Assembly (NCBI GenBank): GCA_018436725.1 | Contig: JAHDKT010000034.1 | Span: 1-33,530, forward strand | DNA: 33,530 bases | From: Synergistaceae bacterium | Lineage (GTDB): Bacteria > Synergistota > Synergistia > Synergistales > Aminobacteriaceae | Direction of reading: 5' to 3' | Shown here: positions 1 to 7,346 of the stretch, one piece after another | How positions within the stretch are numbered: the first letter of the stretch is position 1 | How the letters are laid out: the number at the start of each line of letters is the position of its first letter | Translations under genes and position numbers: made by a program | Notes under the pieces: model-generated | The model's input: only the letters and a program-made list of their open reading frames with translations | What the model was told of the DNA's origin: nothing | The model's database searches: none

Positions 1-1
1 C

Positions 2-23
2 GGGAGCCTCGGAAGGGGCTCCC
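2..23 (+). terminator. Short GC hairpin, possible end of an upstream gene
   Basis: GGGAGCC at 2-8 pairs perfectly with GGCTCCC at 17-23 around an 8-nt loop. What follows (tcaatcattg) is not a T run, so it is a weak terminator or a leader hairpin before the permease gene. The upstream gene lies outside the window. Confidence 0.3.
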
Positions 24-51
24 TCAATCATTGAAGAAGGTCGTGAGCTGT

Positions 52-807
52 ATGGAACTGGTATGGTACCACTGGGCGGGGATCGTCCTCGTCGGCGTGA
101 TGCAGGGCTTCTTGAACACGGTCGCGGGAGGCGGCACGCTGCTCGTGCTTCCGGCGCTCACCTTCCTGGGGATGGACTTGGCCGCGGCGAACGGGACGAA
201 CCGCATCGCCATCCTGTTGCAGAGCATTTCGGGGGCGGCGAGCTTCAAGCAGCAGAAGGCGCTCTCCTTCAAGGTGGCGCTGCCGCTGGCCGCCGCCGCG
301 ACGCTTGGCGCGCTCGTGGGGACGTTCGTGGTGGTGCAGGTGGACAAGAAGATGCTGAACCTCGTCATCGCGGCGCTGATCACGCTGATGGCGCTGCTGC
401 TGGTCTTCAAGCCGAAGATGTGGGAAGAGGTGAAGGAGCGGCGTTGGCCGAAGTGGGGAGCGTACCTCGCGTTCTTCGCGGTGGGCGTCTACGGAGGCTT
501 CATCCAGGCGGGCGTGGGCTTCTTCCTCTCGTGGGCGCTGGTGGTGGCCGCCGGGATGGACCTTGTGAGCGGCAACGCGGTGAAGACGATCATCATCGGC
601 TGCTACACGACGATCAGCCTGGCGATCTTCTACATGAACGGCCTGGTGAACGTGCCGGTGGGCCTGGTGCTCGCGGTCGGGAGCATGGCGGGCGCGGTTT
701 TGGGCGCGCGCTTCACGGTGATGAAGGGGAACAAGTGGGTGCGTTACGTCCTCGCCTTCGTGGTCGTCGTCAGCGCGGTGAAGATGGTGATGGACGCGAT
801 AGGGTAA
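52..807 (+). CDS. TSUP (TauE/SafE) family membrane permease
   Basis: Polytopic inner-membrane protein of about 251 residues, the normal length for the TauE/SafE (TSUP) family, which moves small anions such as sulfite, sulfoacetate or other organosulfur and carboxylate compounds. The N-terminal half carries the family hallmark: a first helix with GFLNTVAGGGTLL followed by LP..TFLG and a conserved N..GTNR segment; the second half repeats the theme with GVYGGFIQAGVGFFL. About seven to eight hydrophobic segments are visible. I place the start at the ATG at 52; a TTG at 31 in the same frame would add seven residues but would overlap the AAGAAGG ribosome site at 34-40. The gene stands alone, with a hairpin after it and convergent to the peptidase gene. 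The substrate cannot be told from the sequence. Confidence 0.85.
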   Translation: MELVWYHWAGIVLVGVMQGFLNTVAGGGTLLVLPALTFLGMDLAAANGTNRIAILLQSISGAASFKQQKALSFKVALPLAAAATLGALVGTFVVVQVDKKMLNLVIAALITLMALLLVFKPKMWEEVKERRWPKWGAYLAFFAVGVYGGFIQAGVGFFLSWALVVAAGMDLVSGNAVKTIIIGCYTTISLAIFYMNGLVNVPVGLVLAVGSMAGAVLGARFTVMKGNKWVRYVLAFVVVVSAVKMVMDAIG

Positions 808-842
808 ATTCCCGCCCTCTGAATGCATAACGAGGAAATCCG

Positions 843-886
843 CGAGGCGGGCTCCTCCCGTACTCGGTCGGGAGGGGCTCGCCTCG
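843..886 (+). terminator. Long hairpin after the TSUP permease, without a U tract
   Basis: CGAGGCGGGCTCCTCCCG at 843-860 pairs along all 18 positions with 869-886, including two G-T wobbles, around an 8-nt loop. The wobbles become A-C mismatches on the other strand, so the structure favours a plus-strand RNA, consistent with the 3' end of the permease transcript. No T run follows, so it may stop or protect RNA by another route. Confidence 0.5.
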
Positions 887-970
887 GTAAACGGAACAAG
901 CGAAAGAGAGCAGTTCGAGAATACAGTCGTCGTTCCGCATCGAATTGCGGATCATCTCTTTTCCGAAAAC

Positions 971-1009
971 ACAGGAGGCCTCCGCCGTTTTTTCGCGGGG
1001 GCCTCCTGT
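971..1009 (-). terminator. Rho-independent terminator of the peptidase operon
   Basis: ACAGGAGGCC at 971-980 and GGCCTCCTGT at 1000-1009 form a perfect stem. Read on the minus strand, the stem is followed by GTTTTC, placing it just behind the stop of the M20 peptidase. Confidence 0.75.
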
Positions 1010-1030
1010 GTCGGGTAATGAAGGAAAAAA

Positions 1031-2236
1031 TTACGAGCAAACGGACAGAATCATCGCGGCGTACACCTTGCTCCAGTTCACAAGGTCCTGAACGCCGACG
1101 CTTTCGTCGACATCGTGCATCTTCCCGATGAGTACGTCCCCCGGACCGAAAGCCACGGGGCTCGGAAGCCCGCGTGCGGTCAGGAAGCGGGCGTCCGTGG
1201 TTCCTGACCGCTTCATGTGTTTTGGTGAATACCCCATGACGCGCTCGACGGCCTTTTCGGCCTCCTTGATCACCGGAGCGTCCGCCGGAACCAGCGTCTC
1301 GGGGTCCCAGTGTCCCATAGTGTATGTTACGTTTACTTCGGGGTGATCCTTCCGGACGTCGTCGATGATCGCGTCTATCTTCGCCCGGACGTTCTCCGAA
1401 GTCATGTTCGGGACGACTCGGATATCCACCTCGGCCTCGCAGTAGTCGGGAATCACGTTCGCCTTCACGCCGCCTTTTATCGTCGTCGCCGGGGAGATCG
1501 TATTCGGGGGGAGCATTTCGTCGTAGACGGTCTCGTCCCTCTCGTACTTGTCCTGAAGCGCGATCATAACGCGGCACATGTTGATGACGGCGTTGTTCCC
1601 CTCATGCGGCTTGGCGGCGTGACTGGCCTTTCCTCTGCTCTCGAACTTCAGCTGAACGATGCCCGTGCACGCTCTGACGATGCCGATCTCGCCCTTGTAC
1701 GTAGAGCATTCCCCGACGATGCCCATGTCCGCTTCGGGCAGATGACCGTTGTCGGCGATCCAAGCGGTTCCCATTCGTCCGCCGCACTCCTCGTCGGCGA
1801 CTGCGTGCAGCCAGACGCTCTTCTTCAAAGGTACGCCGGCGTCTCTGACGGCGAGCATAGCGTGTTTGAAGGCGCAGACGGCCCCTTTCATGTCGGTGGT
1901 ACCGCGCCCGTAAAGGCGTCCGCCCCTTACTTCGGCCGCGAAGGGAGGAGATGTCCACTTGGATTCATCCCCCGTGGGAACGACGTCGAGATGCCCGTTA
2001 AAGAGAAGTCCTCCTTCCGCATCCCCGGACATTTCGACGAGGACGCTGCTTCGCATAGGCTCGGGTCCGACGATTTCGTGACGCAGGCCGTCCCTGTTGA
2101 GCTGAAGGGAGAACACTTCGGCGACCTCTTTTTCGAACTGTCCCGGATTGATGCTCGGAGTCCGTACCAACTCCTGAGTGTCCGCGATCAGCTGTTCAAC
2201 GCGGGAATCTATGAGACTGAAAACTTTTTCGTACAT
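1031..2236 (-). CDS. M20 family metallopeptidase (ArgE/DapE/CPG2-like)
   Basis: A 401-residue zinc-dependent amidohydrolase of the M20 family, which cleaves dipeptides, N-acyl amino acids or carbamoyl amino acids in the cytoplasm. All metal and catalytic residues are visible: H82 and D84 in NGHLDVVPTGD, D115 in GRGTTDMKG, the glutamate pair E149/E150 in ADEECGG, a further acidic ligand in GECS and the C-terminal histidine in KMHDVDES. The dimerisation (lid) insertion follows the GECS segment as usual. The ATG at 2236 has a good GGAGG seven bases upstream. It lies 22 bp behind the membrane carrier gene and almost certainly shares its transcript, suggesting that the carrier imports the peptide or acylated amino acid that this enzyme hydrolyses. 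The exact substrate is not readable from sequence. Confidence 0.9.
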   Translation of the reverse strand: MYEKVFSLIDSRVEQLIADTQELVRTPSINPGQFEKEVAEVFSLQLNRDGLRHEIVGPEPMRSSVLVEMSGDAEGGLLFNGHLDVVPTGDESKWTSPPFAAEVRGGRLYGRGTTDMKGAVCAFKHAMLAVRDAGVPLKKSVWLHAVADEECGGRMGTAWIADNGHLPEADMGIVGECSTYKGEIGIVRACTGIVQLKFESRGKASHAAKPHEGNNAVINMCRVMIALQDKYERDETVYDEMLPPNTISPATTIKGGVKANVIPDYCEAEVDIRVVPNMTSENVRAKIDAIIDDVRKDHPEVNVTYTMGHWDPETLVPADAPVIKEAEKAVERVMGYSPKHMKRSGTTDARFLTARGLPSPVAFGPGDVLIGKMHDVDESVGVQDLVNWSKVYAAMILSVCS

Positions 2237-2258
2237 GAAAAGGCCTCCTTGCCGTTTT

Positions 2259-3461
2259 TTACTTCAAGAAGTCGACGAAGATGCCCGCGATGATGATGGA
2301 GATGGACGTTACCGAAGCGAAGCCGGCGACCACGTAGGCGGGCATGATCTTTTTCAGAATGAAGGCACGTTCTCCCTCGTCGTTGGTGACCGCCGTCGCG
2401 ATTTCGTTGGCGATGAGGTATGTTGCGGGGAAACCCAGCATCTGCGCCATTGCGATGCCGACGGAGATGTTGCGAGATCCGACGATTTTCCAGAGAGGCA
2501 GGTAGTACATGAAGACGAAGGTACCTATAAGAACCGCGACGAAGATGACGACCGTCTGGAAGAGAAGCGTCTGGAGGTCGCTTACCTTGATCGTTGCCAG
2601 CGACGGGATGATCGCGGCGAAGACCACCATTGAAAAGAAGCCGGATGATTTCCCCTTATCGAGGATTTTTTCGGGAACGATGCCGATATGTCCGGCAACT
2701 GCGCCTAGAAGAAGCGCCCAAATGGAGTAGCTTACGCTCATCCCCATATCTTTCGAGATGCCCTGGAGGTAGAAGGAGAGCCAGGCGAAGAACGCCGTCA
2801 CTCCGAGGCAGGTGAAGGGCGTGTAATACTTGTCGAGGCCAAGAGACGCGTATAAAGAAGCTCCGGCCCGCTTGATGTCCTTGCCCCCGTCGGAGGAGCT
2901 TCCCGACGTGTTCTTTTCACGGTACTCCTTCAGCAACACCTCCGCCTCTTTCAGGCCGAAAAAGGATGCCGGCGGTGTTCCTACGAACTTTTGGATGGCG
3001 TAGACTATGGCTCCGAGCGCGGCTGCGAGCGTGAATCCCTTCGCCATGGCCGCTTCGGTCATAAGCTGCGTCGCTACGATACCTCCGTTGATGATAGGGA
3101 TGCCGACGATCGCCGCCTGCATGCCGATCAGGGGAACGACGAGGAAGATCGAGAGGGCGGCCACGGCCATCGCGATGCAGGACATCAGCACGGTCCTCCA
3201 TTCGTGTGCCAGTTCCCGGATGTTGATCATGGTTCCCATGTGGAAGATGATGAACGGCGCGCTCCATCTGGCGACTTCGGAGAGCATTCCCTGCTTGATG
3301 ATATCCGTCGGGATAAGTCCGGTGAGGAAACCGACGAGAAAGAGCATGAGCGCGACAAATACGGAGGAGAGACGCGCCTTTGTGGCCACTCCCAGAATGT
3401 CGCCTACCGAGAAGATGAACATACAGATGAAAAGAAGAAAAATTGCGTTTGCCATGGACAC
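2259..3461 (-). CDS. Multi-pass membrane carrier, glutamate/carboxylate symporter-like
   Basis: About 400 residues, with roughly ten to eleven hydrophobic helices and a charged cytoplasmic loop near residues 175-205 (ending in SGSSSDGGKDIKR) separating two halves. Each half has a Gly/Ala-rich re-entrant-looking segment (PIINGGIVATQLM in the first, GIAMAQMLGFPATYL in the second). This two-fold plan recalls the sodium-dependent ESS glutamate and 2-hydroxycarboxylate carriers, but I do not recognise a firm family. The start is a GTG at 3461, behind AAGGGGG with short spacing; an ATG two codons later has more usual spacing. It leads the operon with the M20 peptidase, so it probably brings in that enzyme's substrate. 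A long leader of about 200 nt and an operator-like promoter lie upstream. Confidence 0.75.
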   Translation of the reverse strand: MSMANAIFLLFICMFIFSVGDILGVATKARLSSVFVALMLFLVGFLTGLIPTDIIKQGMLSEVARWSAPFIIFHMGTMINIRELAHEWRTVLMSCIAMAVAALSIFLVVPLIGMQAAIVGIPIINGGIVATQLMTEAAMAKGFTLAAALGAIVYAIQKFVGTPPASFFGLKEAEVLLKEYREKNTSGSSSDGGKDIKRAGASLYASLGLDKYYTPFTCLGVTAFFAWLSFYLQGISKDMGMSVSYSIWALLLGAVAGHIGIVPEKILDKGKSSGFFSMVVFAAIIPSLATIKVSDLQTLLFQTVVIFVAVLIGTFVFMYYLPLWKIVGSRNISVGIAMAQMLGFPATYLIANEIATAVTNDEGERAFILKKIMPAYVVAGFASVTSISIIIAGIFVDFLK

Positions 3462-3586
3462 GATACCCCCTTAGTGAGATCGATGTTTCCGCAACCGTTG
3501 CTTTTCTTTTTCCTGAAAAGTGGAAATGTACTGCCGTACTCTGGAACACCTCCTAAGAATTGAGAGTGGTTTTTCCTTATGAGAAC

Positions 3587-3616
3587 TGCAAACATACACC
3601 GGTGGAATAATTTGCA
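3587..3616. promoter_or_regulatory. Nested palindromes in the carrier leader
   Basis: TGCAAA at 3587-3592 and TTTGCA at 3611-3616 are inverted repeats enclosing the 8-bp palindrome CACCGGTG at 3597-3604. It sits between the promoter at about 3660 and the carrier start at 3461, so it could be an operator or a leader hairpin. Confidence 0.35.
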
Positions 3617-3657
3617 CGAGCCTATCATGAAGAACGCATCTATTCAAATTGTTTTTA

Positions 3658-3676
3658 TATTATACTCAGTATAGTA
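3658..3676 (-). promoter_or_regulatory. Promoter -10 inside a palindrome upstream of the carrier gene
   Basis: On the minus strand a perfect TATAAT (complement of 3659-3664) lies within the near-palindrome TATAC-TCA-GTATA, which extends to 3658-3676 with one mismatch per arm. The mirror half gives TATAGT at 3670-3675 on the plus strand, preceded at 15 nt by TTGTTT. A GntR-like dimeric repressor covering two opposed -10 boxes would fit. The minus -35 is poor (AATAGG). Confidence 0.5.
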
Positions 3677-3712
3677 AAAAACCTATTGCTGGAAAAATAG
3701 AAGAATAGGAGC

Positions 3713-4018
3713 ATGAGTTGTTTCACTTCTCGAGTGATAAAATCTTTTTTCGGTGAGATGGTCTATTGCGAAGTTCGGTCGTGCACGAAGATGCGAAAGA
3801 CGGTCCTCGAAATCGAGGCGAAAGCGGAGTTTCGAATGGAGGATCAAGTCGCGTTGATCGTCGATTCTCCCGCATCCATGCGCGGCCCGGTGAACCGAGG
3901 ATACCTGAAGCGAACGCCCCCCTTTCAACGGGCGGGGGAGTGTTTTTCTTCTCGAAGCGAGGGCATGCAGTCGTTATCTATCTCTTCGGAAGCGAGCGAT
4001 CGAAGGCAGTCTCTGTAG
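3713..4018 (+). CDS. Doubtful short ORF, perhaps a gene remnant
   Basis: An open frame of 101 codons begins at the ATG at 3713, without a convincing ribosome site. Residues about 38-62 (EFRMEDQVALIVDSP and on) read like real protein and faintly recall the first strand of NYN/LabA-type nuclease domains, where a VALLVDGPN motif is usual, but the Asn is missing and nothing recognisable follows. A hairpin plus T run inside the frame at about 3915-3947 suggests that any transcript stops before the frame ends. It may be a decayed gene or a short non-coding RNA; the rest of 3462-4097 holds no gene I can support. Confidence 0.2.
   Translation: MSCFTSRVIKSFFGEMVYCEVRSCTKMRKTVLEIEAKAEFRMEDQVALIVDSPASMRGPVNRGYLKRTPPFQRAGECFSSRSEGMQSLSISSEASDRRQSL
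3915..3949 (+). terminator. Probable terminator of a short plus-strand transcript
   Basis: CGCCC at 3915-3919 can pair with GGGCG at 3930-3934, or the C run at 3917-3921 with the G run at 3934-3938, and TGTTTTTCTT follows. It would end RNA started near 3680. Confidence 0.4.
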
Positions 4019-4029
4019 CGAGGCGCCCG

Positions 4030-4058
4030 CTGTCGGAATAGCCTTTTTGTAGTATCAT
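4030..4058 (+). promoter_or_regulatory. Candidate promoter of the HD-GYP gene
   Basis: TATCAT at 4053-4058 is preceded by 17 nt and CTGTCG at 4030-4035. The -10 is good and the -35 weak. It lies 39 bp before the GTG start. Confidence 0.35.
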
Positions 4059-4097
4059 TCTTTCAAAAGAACCGTGAGAGCGAGAGGGGGGAGTAGT

Positions 4098-5381
4098 GTG
4101 CGTGTTGTGTTGCCTGTGTATGAACTCCAACAGCCTTGGATTATCGACGAGGACATTCTCTCCGAACATGGGGCTCCTCTCGTTCTGAGAGGCGCCCCAG
4201 CCACCGAGGCGTTGAAAAACGCGATGCTCCGCCACGGTATTGTTTCGGTGCGCGTCCGCAGCGCCGACGAGCGCGCTTCCGCTTCCAAGCATGCGCTTCC
4301 GACGGGCTTGATCCTCAAGGTACGGCAAAATGTTCGAAAACTGGTTCAGAAAACCGTTCGCGAGCGGGCCGTCTCCTCGAAATCGCTTTCCGAAGTCATC
4401 GAGCAGACGGCGCTTCTGATCGACGCCCTTTTCTCGGGGGAGACTCCGGTCTTTTCCGAACTTCGTTCCCTCTCCAATTATGACGCCTATACCTACGAAC
4501 ATTCATGGTCGGTGATGCTCTTCTCCGTCGTCCTGGGGCGAATCGCGTGGGAGAGCGGTCTTGTGAGAAATCTGGACTATACTTCACGCCTCAACCTCGG
4601 CATGGGCGCCGTGCTCCATGATATCGGCAAGACGCTCATCCCTTCTTCCGTTTTGAACAAAGCGGGTCCGCTCGACGAAAAAGAGTGGGAACTAATGCGC
4701 CTTCATCCGCAGCACGGCTTCGATCTTCTGCGCCCGTACAACCTCGTCATGCCCATGATTCGGGCTATTGTCGCTTTTCACCACCTTCGCCCCGACGGCA
4801 ACGGCTATGGACTCGCCAAAGGGAAGACTCTCGACGGCGAAGCTATCCCGCAGCTCGTCCGCATCGCTTCCATCGCCGACGCCTACGATGCGATGACCTC
4901 TTCGCGTCCGTACAAAAAAGGACGCCTTCCTTTCGAAGCGCTGGAAATCATTGTCTCCGGCGCCGGAAGCCAGTTCGATACCGCCCTTGTGCCTTTAATG
5001 GAGCGCATCGTCGTGCCTTTCCCGGAAGGAAGCCTGCTTTTCCTGAAAGATGGAACCGTCGCTTCGGTTCAACTCCCGGGCGGATTGGGGGAAAATCATG
5101 GGCGCCCCGAATGTGTGGTTGTCGCCTCCTTCGCCGGAGGAGGGCAAAGAAAACCCGGAGAGACATTCATTCTGAAGGACCGCTCCGTTATCGCACTGGG
5201 AGCGACGAACCCCGAGGATCTTTTGATCAGAGTGCTCGTGGAAATCTTCGGAAAAAATTCGACCTTCAAAGGAAGCATACCCCTCGAACTTCATTCCGCT
5301 CTTCCCGTCTGGAAGGAGCTTTTTCAGAACGCCCTCGTGAAAATGACCAACGACCGCCTGTGCGCCCCGGAGATCCGTTGA
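4098..5381 (+). CDS. HD-GYP domain protein, probable c-di-GMP phosphodiesterase
   Basis: The central part (residues about 120-300) is an HD-GYP domain that hydrolyses the second messenger cyclic di-GMP. Visible are the YEHS histidine near 135, the HDIGK pair near 174, HPQHG near 203, and HHLRPDGNGYG near 228, followed by IASIADAYDAMTSSRPYK, a conserved helix. The hallmark GYP is GYG here, a tolerated variation, and the metal ligands are intact. The N-terminal 110 residues resemble the small domain that often precedes soluble HD-GYP domains; the last 140 residues are unassigned. There is no signal peptide or membrane helix, so it is cytosolic. The GTG at 4098 has GAGGGGGGAG immediately upstream, better than the GTG at 4074. 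It is monocistronic and may oppose the GGDEF protein at 13990. Confidence 0.88.
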   Translation: MRVVLPVYELQQPWIIDEDILSEHGAPLVLRGAPATEALKNAMLRHGIVSVRVRSADERASASKHALPTGLILKVRQNVRKLVQKTVRERAVSSKSLSEVIEQTALLIDALFSGETPVFSELRSLSNYDAYTYEHSWSVMLFSVVLGRIAWESGLVRNLDYTSRLNLGMGAVLHDIGKTLIPSSVLNKAGPLDEKEWELMRLHPQHGFDLLRPYNLVMPMIRAIVAFHHLRPDGNGYGLAKGKTLDGEAIPQLVRIASIADAYDAMTSSRPYKKGRLPFEALEIIVSGAGSQFDTALVPLMERIVVPFPEGSLLFLKDGTVASVQLPGGLGENHGRPECVVVASFAGGGQRKPGETFILKDRSVIALGATNPEDLLIRVLVEIFGKNSTFKGSIPLELHSALPVWKELFQNALVKMTNDRLCAPEIR

Positions 5382-5464
5382 TCCGGCGGCCATATTCGTC
5401 GGTCGTTCATCTGTCGTCGGGAGGCGCGTCCGAACTTCGAGCGCAGTCGGCGATCACGGCGATG

Positions 5465-5484
5465 GTTTCTTTTCAGAAAGAAAC
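5465..5484 (+). terminator. AT-rich hairpin after the HD-GYP gene
   Basis: GTTTCTTT at 5465-5472 pairs perfectly with AAAGAAAC at 5477-5484 around a 4-nt loop, followed by ATCTCTTC. The weak stem and short T content make termination uncertain. Confidence 0.35.
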
Positions 5485-5498
5485 ATCTCTTCATCCGA

Positions 5499-5527
5499 TT
5501 GCGCATCGGCGTTCTTTCCGTTACACT
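5499..5527 (+). promoter_or_regulatory. Promoter of the adenine deaminase-purine permease operon
   Basis: TTGCGC at 5499-5504, exactly 17 nt, and TACACT at 5522-5527. The predicted RNA start, near 5534, leaves about 25 nt containing GGGAGG before the GTG start. Confidence 0.65.
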
Positions 5528-5558
5528 TCACCATGGAAAAAGAAGGGAGGAATCGCGT

Positions 5559-7283
5559 GTGAATGTCGATGATTTTCTCGCCGTCGCCAGAGGCGACCGC
5601 CAAGCCGATCTGGTGCTCCGCGGAGCCCGGGTCGCCAATGTCTTCACCCTCGAATACGAAGAAGCGGACATCGCCATCTACGGCGGACGGATCGCCGGAG
5701 TGGGGAAGGGGTTTTCCGGACGCGTCGAGGAGGACCTCTCCGGACTCGTCCTCGCTCCGGGTTTCCTGGACGGGCACTGCCATATCGAAAGCACCATGCT
5801 CACTCCCGCCGGCTTCGCCGAGCTTGCCGCGGTTCGCGGCACGTCCGCCATCGCCGCCGATCCGCACGAAATAGCGAACACCTGCGGCATGGCGGGCGTC
5901 GAGTTCATGTGGCGCGAGAGCCTCGGCTGCCCTGTGGATATCCACTATACGGCTCCTTCATGCGTTCCCGCCTCGTCCTTCGAGACGCCGCTGGAACCCC
6001 TGGACGCGGGGGCCGTCGCCGAGATGTTCGAGCGCGGCTGGTGCGACTCGCTGGGAGAAGTGATGAACTATCCCGGCGTCATCGGCGGCGACCCGGCCCT
6101 CTGGGCCAAGCTCTACGCCTCCGGGAAGCGATCCCGTTCCGGGCACGCCCCCGGCCTCTCGGGAAAGGATTTGTGCGCGTATCTCCTCTCGGGGTGCGAT
6201 TCGGACCATGAGAGCTTCTCGATGGAAGAGGGGCTCGAAAAGCTCCGGCGCGGGATGTGGCTGATGATCCGCGAGGGCGCCACGGAGCACAACCTGGAGG
6301 AACTCGCGCCGATCGTCAAGGAGAACGAGGCGCGCTCCAGCCGCTGCATGATGGTGAGCGACGACCTCACCGCCCGCTACCTGCGCGACGTCGGCCACAT
6401 GGACGAGAAGATCCGCCGGGCGGTCCGCCTGGGCATCTCTCCGCTCGTCGCGCTCAGGATGGTCACCCTCTCGACGGCCGAGTACTTCGGCTGGCGCGAC
6501 CTTGGGGCCGTCGCCCCCGGCAGGTTCGCCGACCTCGTCGCGGTGGACTCCCTGGAGCACTGCTCCGTCCGGAAGGTCTGGAAGCGCGGACGCCTCGTCG
6601 CCGAGAACGGCCGTCTCGCCGGTCCCGCCGTGTCCCGCGTCGCGCCGCCGGTGCTTGCCGCCGGGGCTCTCTCCGTTCCGGAGGAATCCTCCTTCCATCT
6701 TCCCGTCCCCGCGGGCGCGAAGATGCGCGTCGTCGGACTTCGACGGGGGCAGGTGGTCACGGAACATCTCGTCATGGAGCCGACCGTGCGGAACGGCATG
6801 GCGGCGGCCGACCCCGAACGCGATCTGGCCTATCTCGCCGTTCTCGAGAAGAACCGGGGGAGCGGCAGGCTCGCCGTCGGATTCGTCCGCGGACTCGGGC
6901 TGAAAGAGGGAGCGATCTGCTCCTCCGTTGCGCACGACGCGCACAACTTCGTGGCGGCGGGCATGGACATCCTTTCGCTACGGAGGGCCTTCGCCCTCCT
7001 GATCGAACAGGGGGGCGGCATCGCCGCGGTGCGGGGCGATACGGTCCTCGCATCTCTCGCACTCCCCGTCGGCGGACTGATGAACCCGTCTCCGGCCGAC
7101 GCGGTAATCTCGGGATTCGAGGAGGTGGAACGGGCCGCGGCGACGCTGGGGACCGACGTGAATCACCCCTTCATGGCGACGAGCTTTCTCTCTCTCTCGG
7201 TAATTCCGGAGCTGAAGCTGACCGACCAGGGGTACGTCGACCTCGGCAGGGGCGGAGCACAATCTCTCTTCGTGGAAGCGTAA
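5559..7283 (+). CDS. ade: Adenine deaminase
   Basis: A 574-residue cytoplasmic amidohydrolase that converts adenine to hypoxanthine and ammonia, a step of purine salvage and of purine use as a nitrogen source. Length and features match the bacterial Ade family: an N-terminal composite domain (DLVLRGARVANVFTLE), the metal-binding GFLDGHCHIEST motif, ADPHEIANTCG, and SDDLTARYL in the barrel, then the C-terminal cap with HDAHNFVAAG. The first ligand histidines and the later aspartate are present. The GTG at 5559 follows GGGAGG by eight bases; a TTG further upstream in frame coincides with the -35 box and is rejected. It is followed after 63 bp by the purine permease, with one promoter in front and one terminator behind, so uptake and deamination are co-expressed. 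Confidence 0.95.
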   Translation: MNVDDFLAVARGDRQADLVLRGARVANVFTLEYEEADIAIYGGRIAGVGKGFSGRVEEDLSGLVLAPGFLDGHCHIESTMLTPAGFAELAAVRGTSAIAADPHEIANTCGMAGVEFMWRESLGCPVDIHYTAPSCVPASSFETPLEPLDAGAVAEMFERGWCDSLGEVMNYPGVIGGDPALWAKLYASGKRSRSGHAPGLSGKDLCAYLLSGCDSDHESFSMEEGLEKLRRGMWLMIREGATEHNLEELAPIVKENEARSSRCMMVSDDLTARYLRDVGHMDEKIRRAVRLGISPLVALRMVTLSTAEYFGWRDLGAVAPGRFADLVAVDSLEHCSVRKVWKRGRLVAENGRLAGPAVSRVAPPVLAAGALSVPEESSFHLPVPAGAKMRVVGLRRGQVVTEHLVMEPTVRNGMAAADPERDLAYLAVLEKNRGSGRLAVGFVRGLGLKEGAICSSVAHDAHNFVAAGMDILSLRRAFALLIEQGGGIAAVRGDTVLASLALPVGGLMNPSPADAVISGFEEVERAAATLGTDVNHPFMATSFLSLSVIPELKLTDQGYVDLGRGGAQSLFVEA

Positions 7284-7346
7284 GAAAGCACATTCTCACT
7301 CGAAAGACCCCGCGAAATAACGCGGGAAACGACAGGAGGAATCGCA

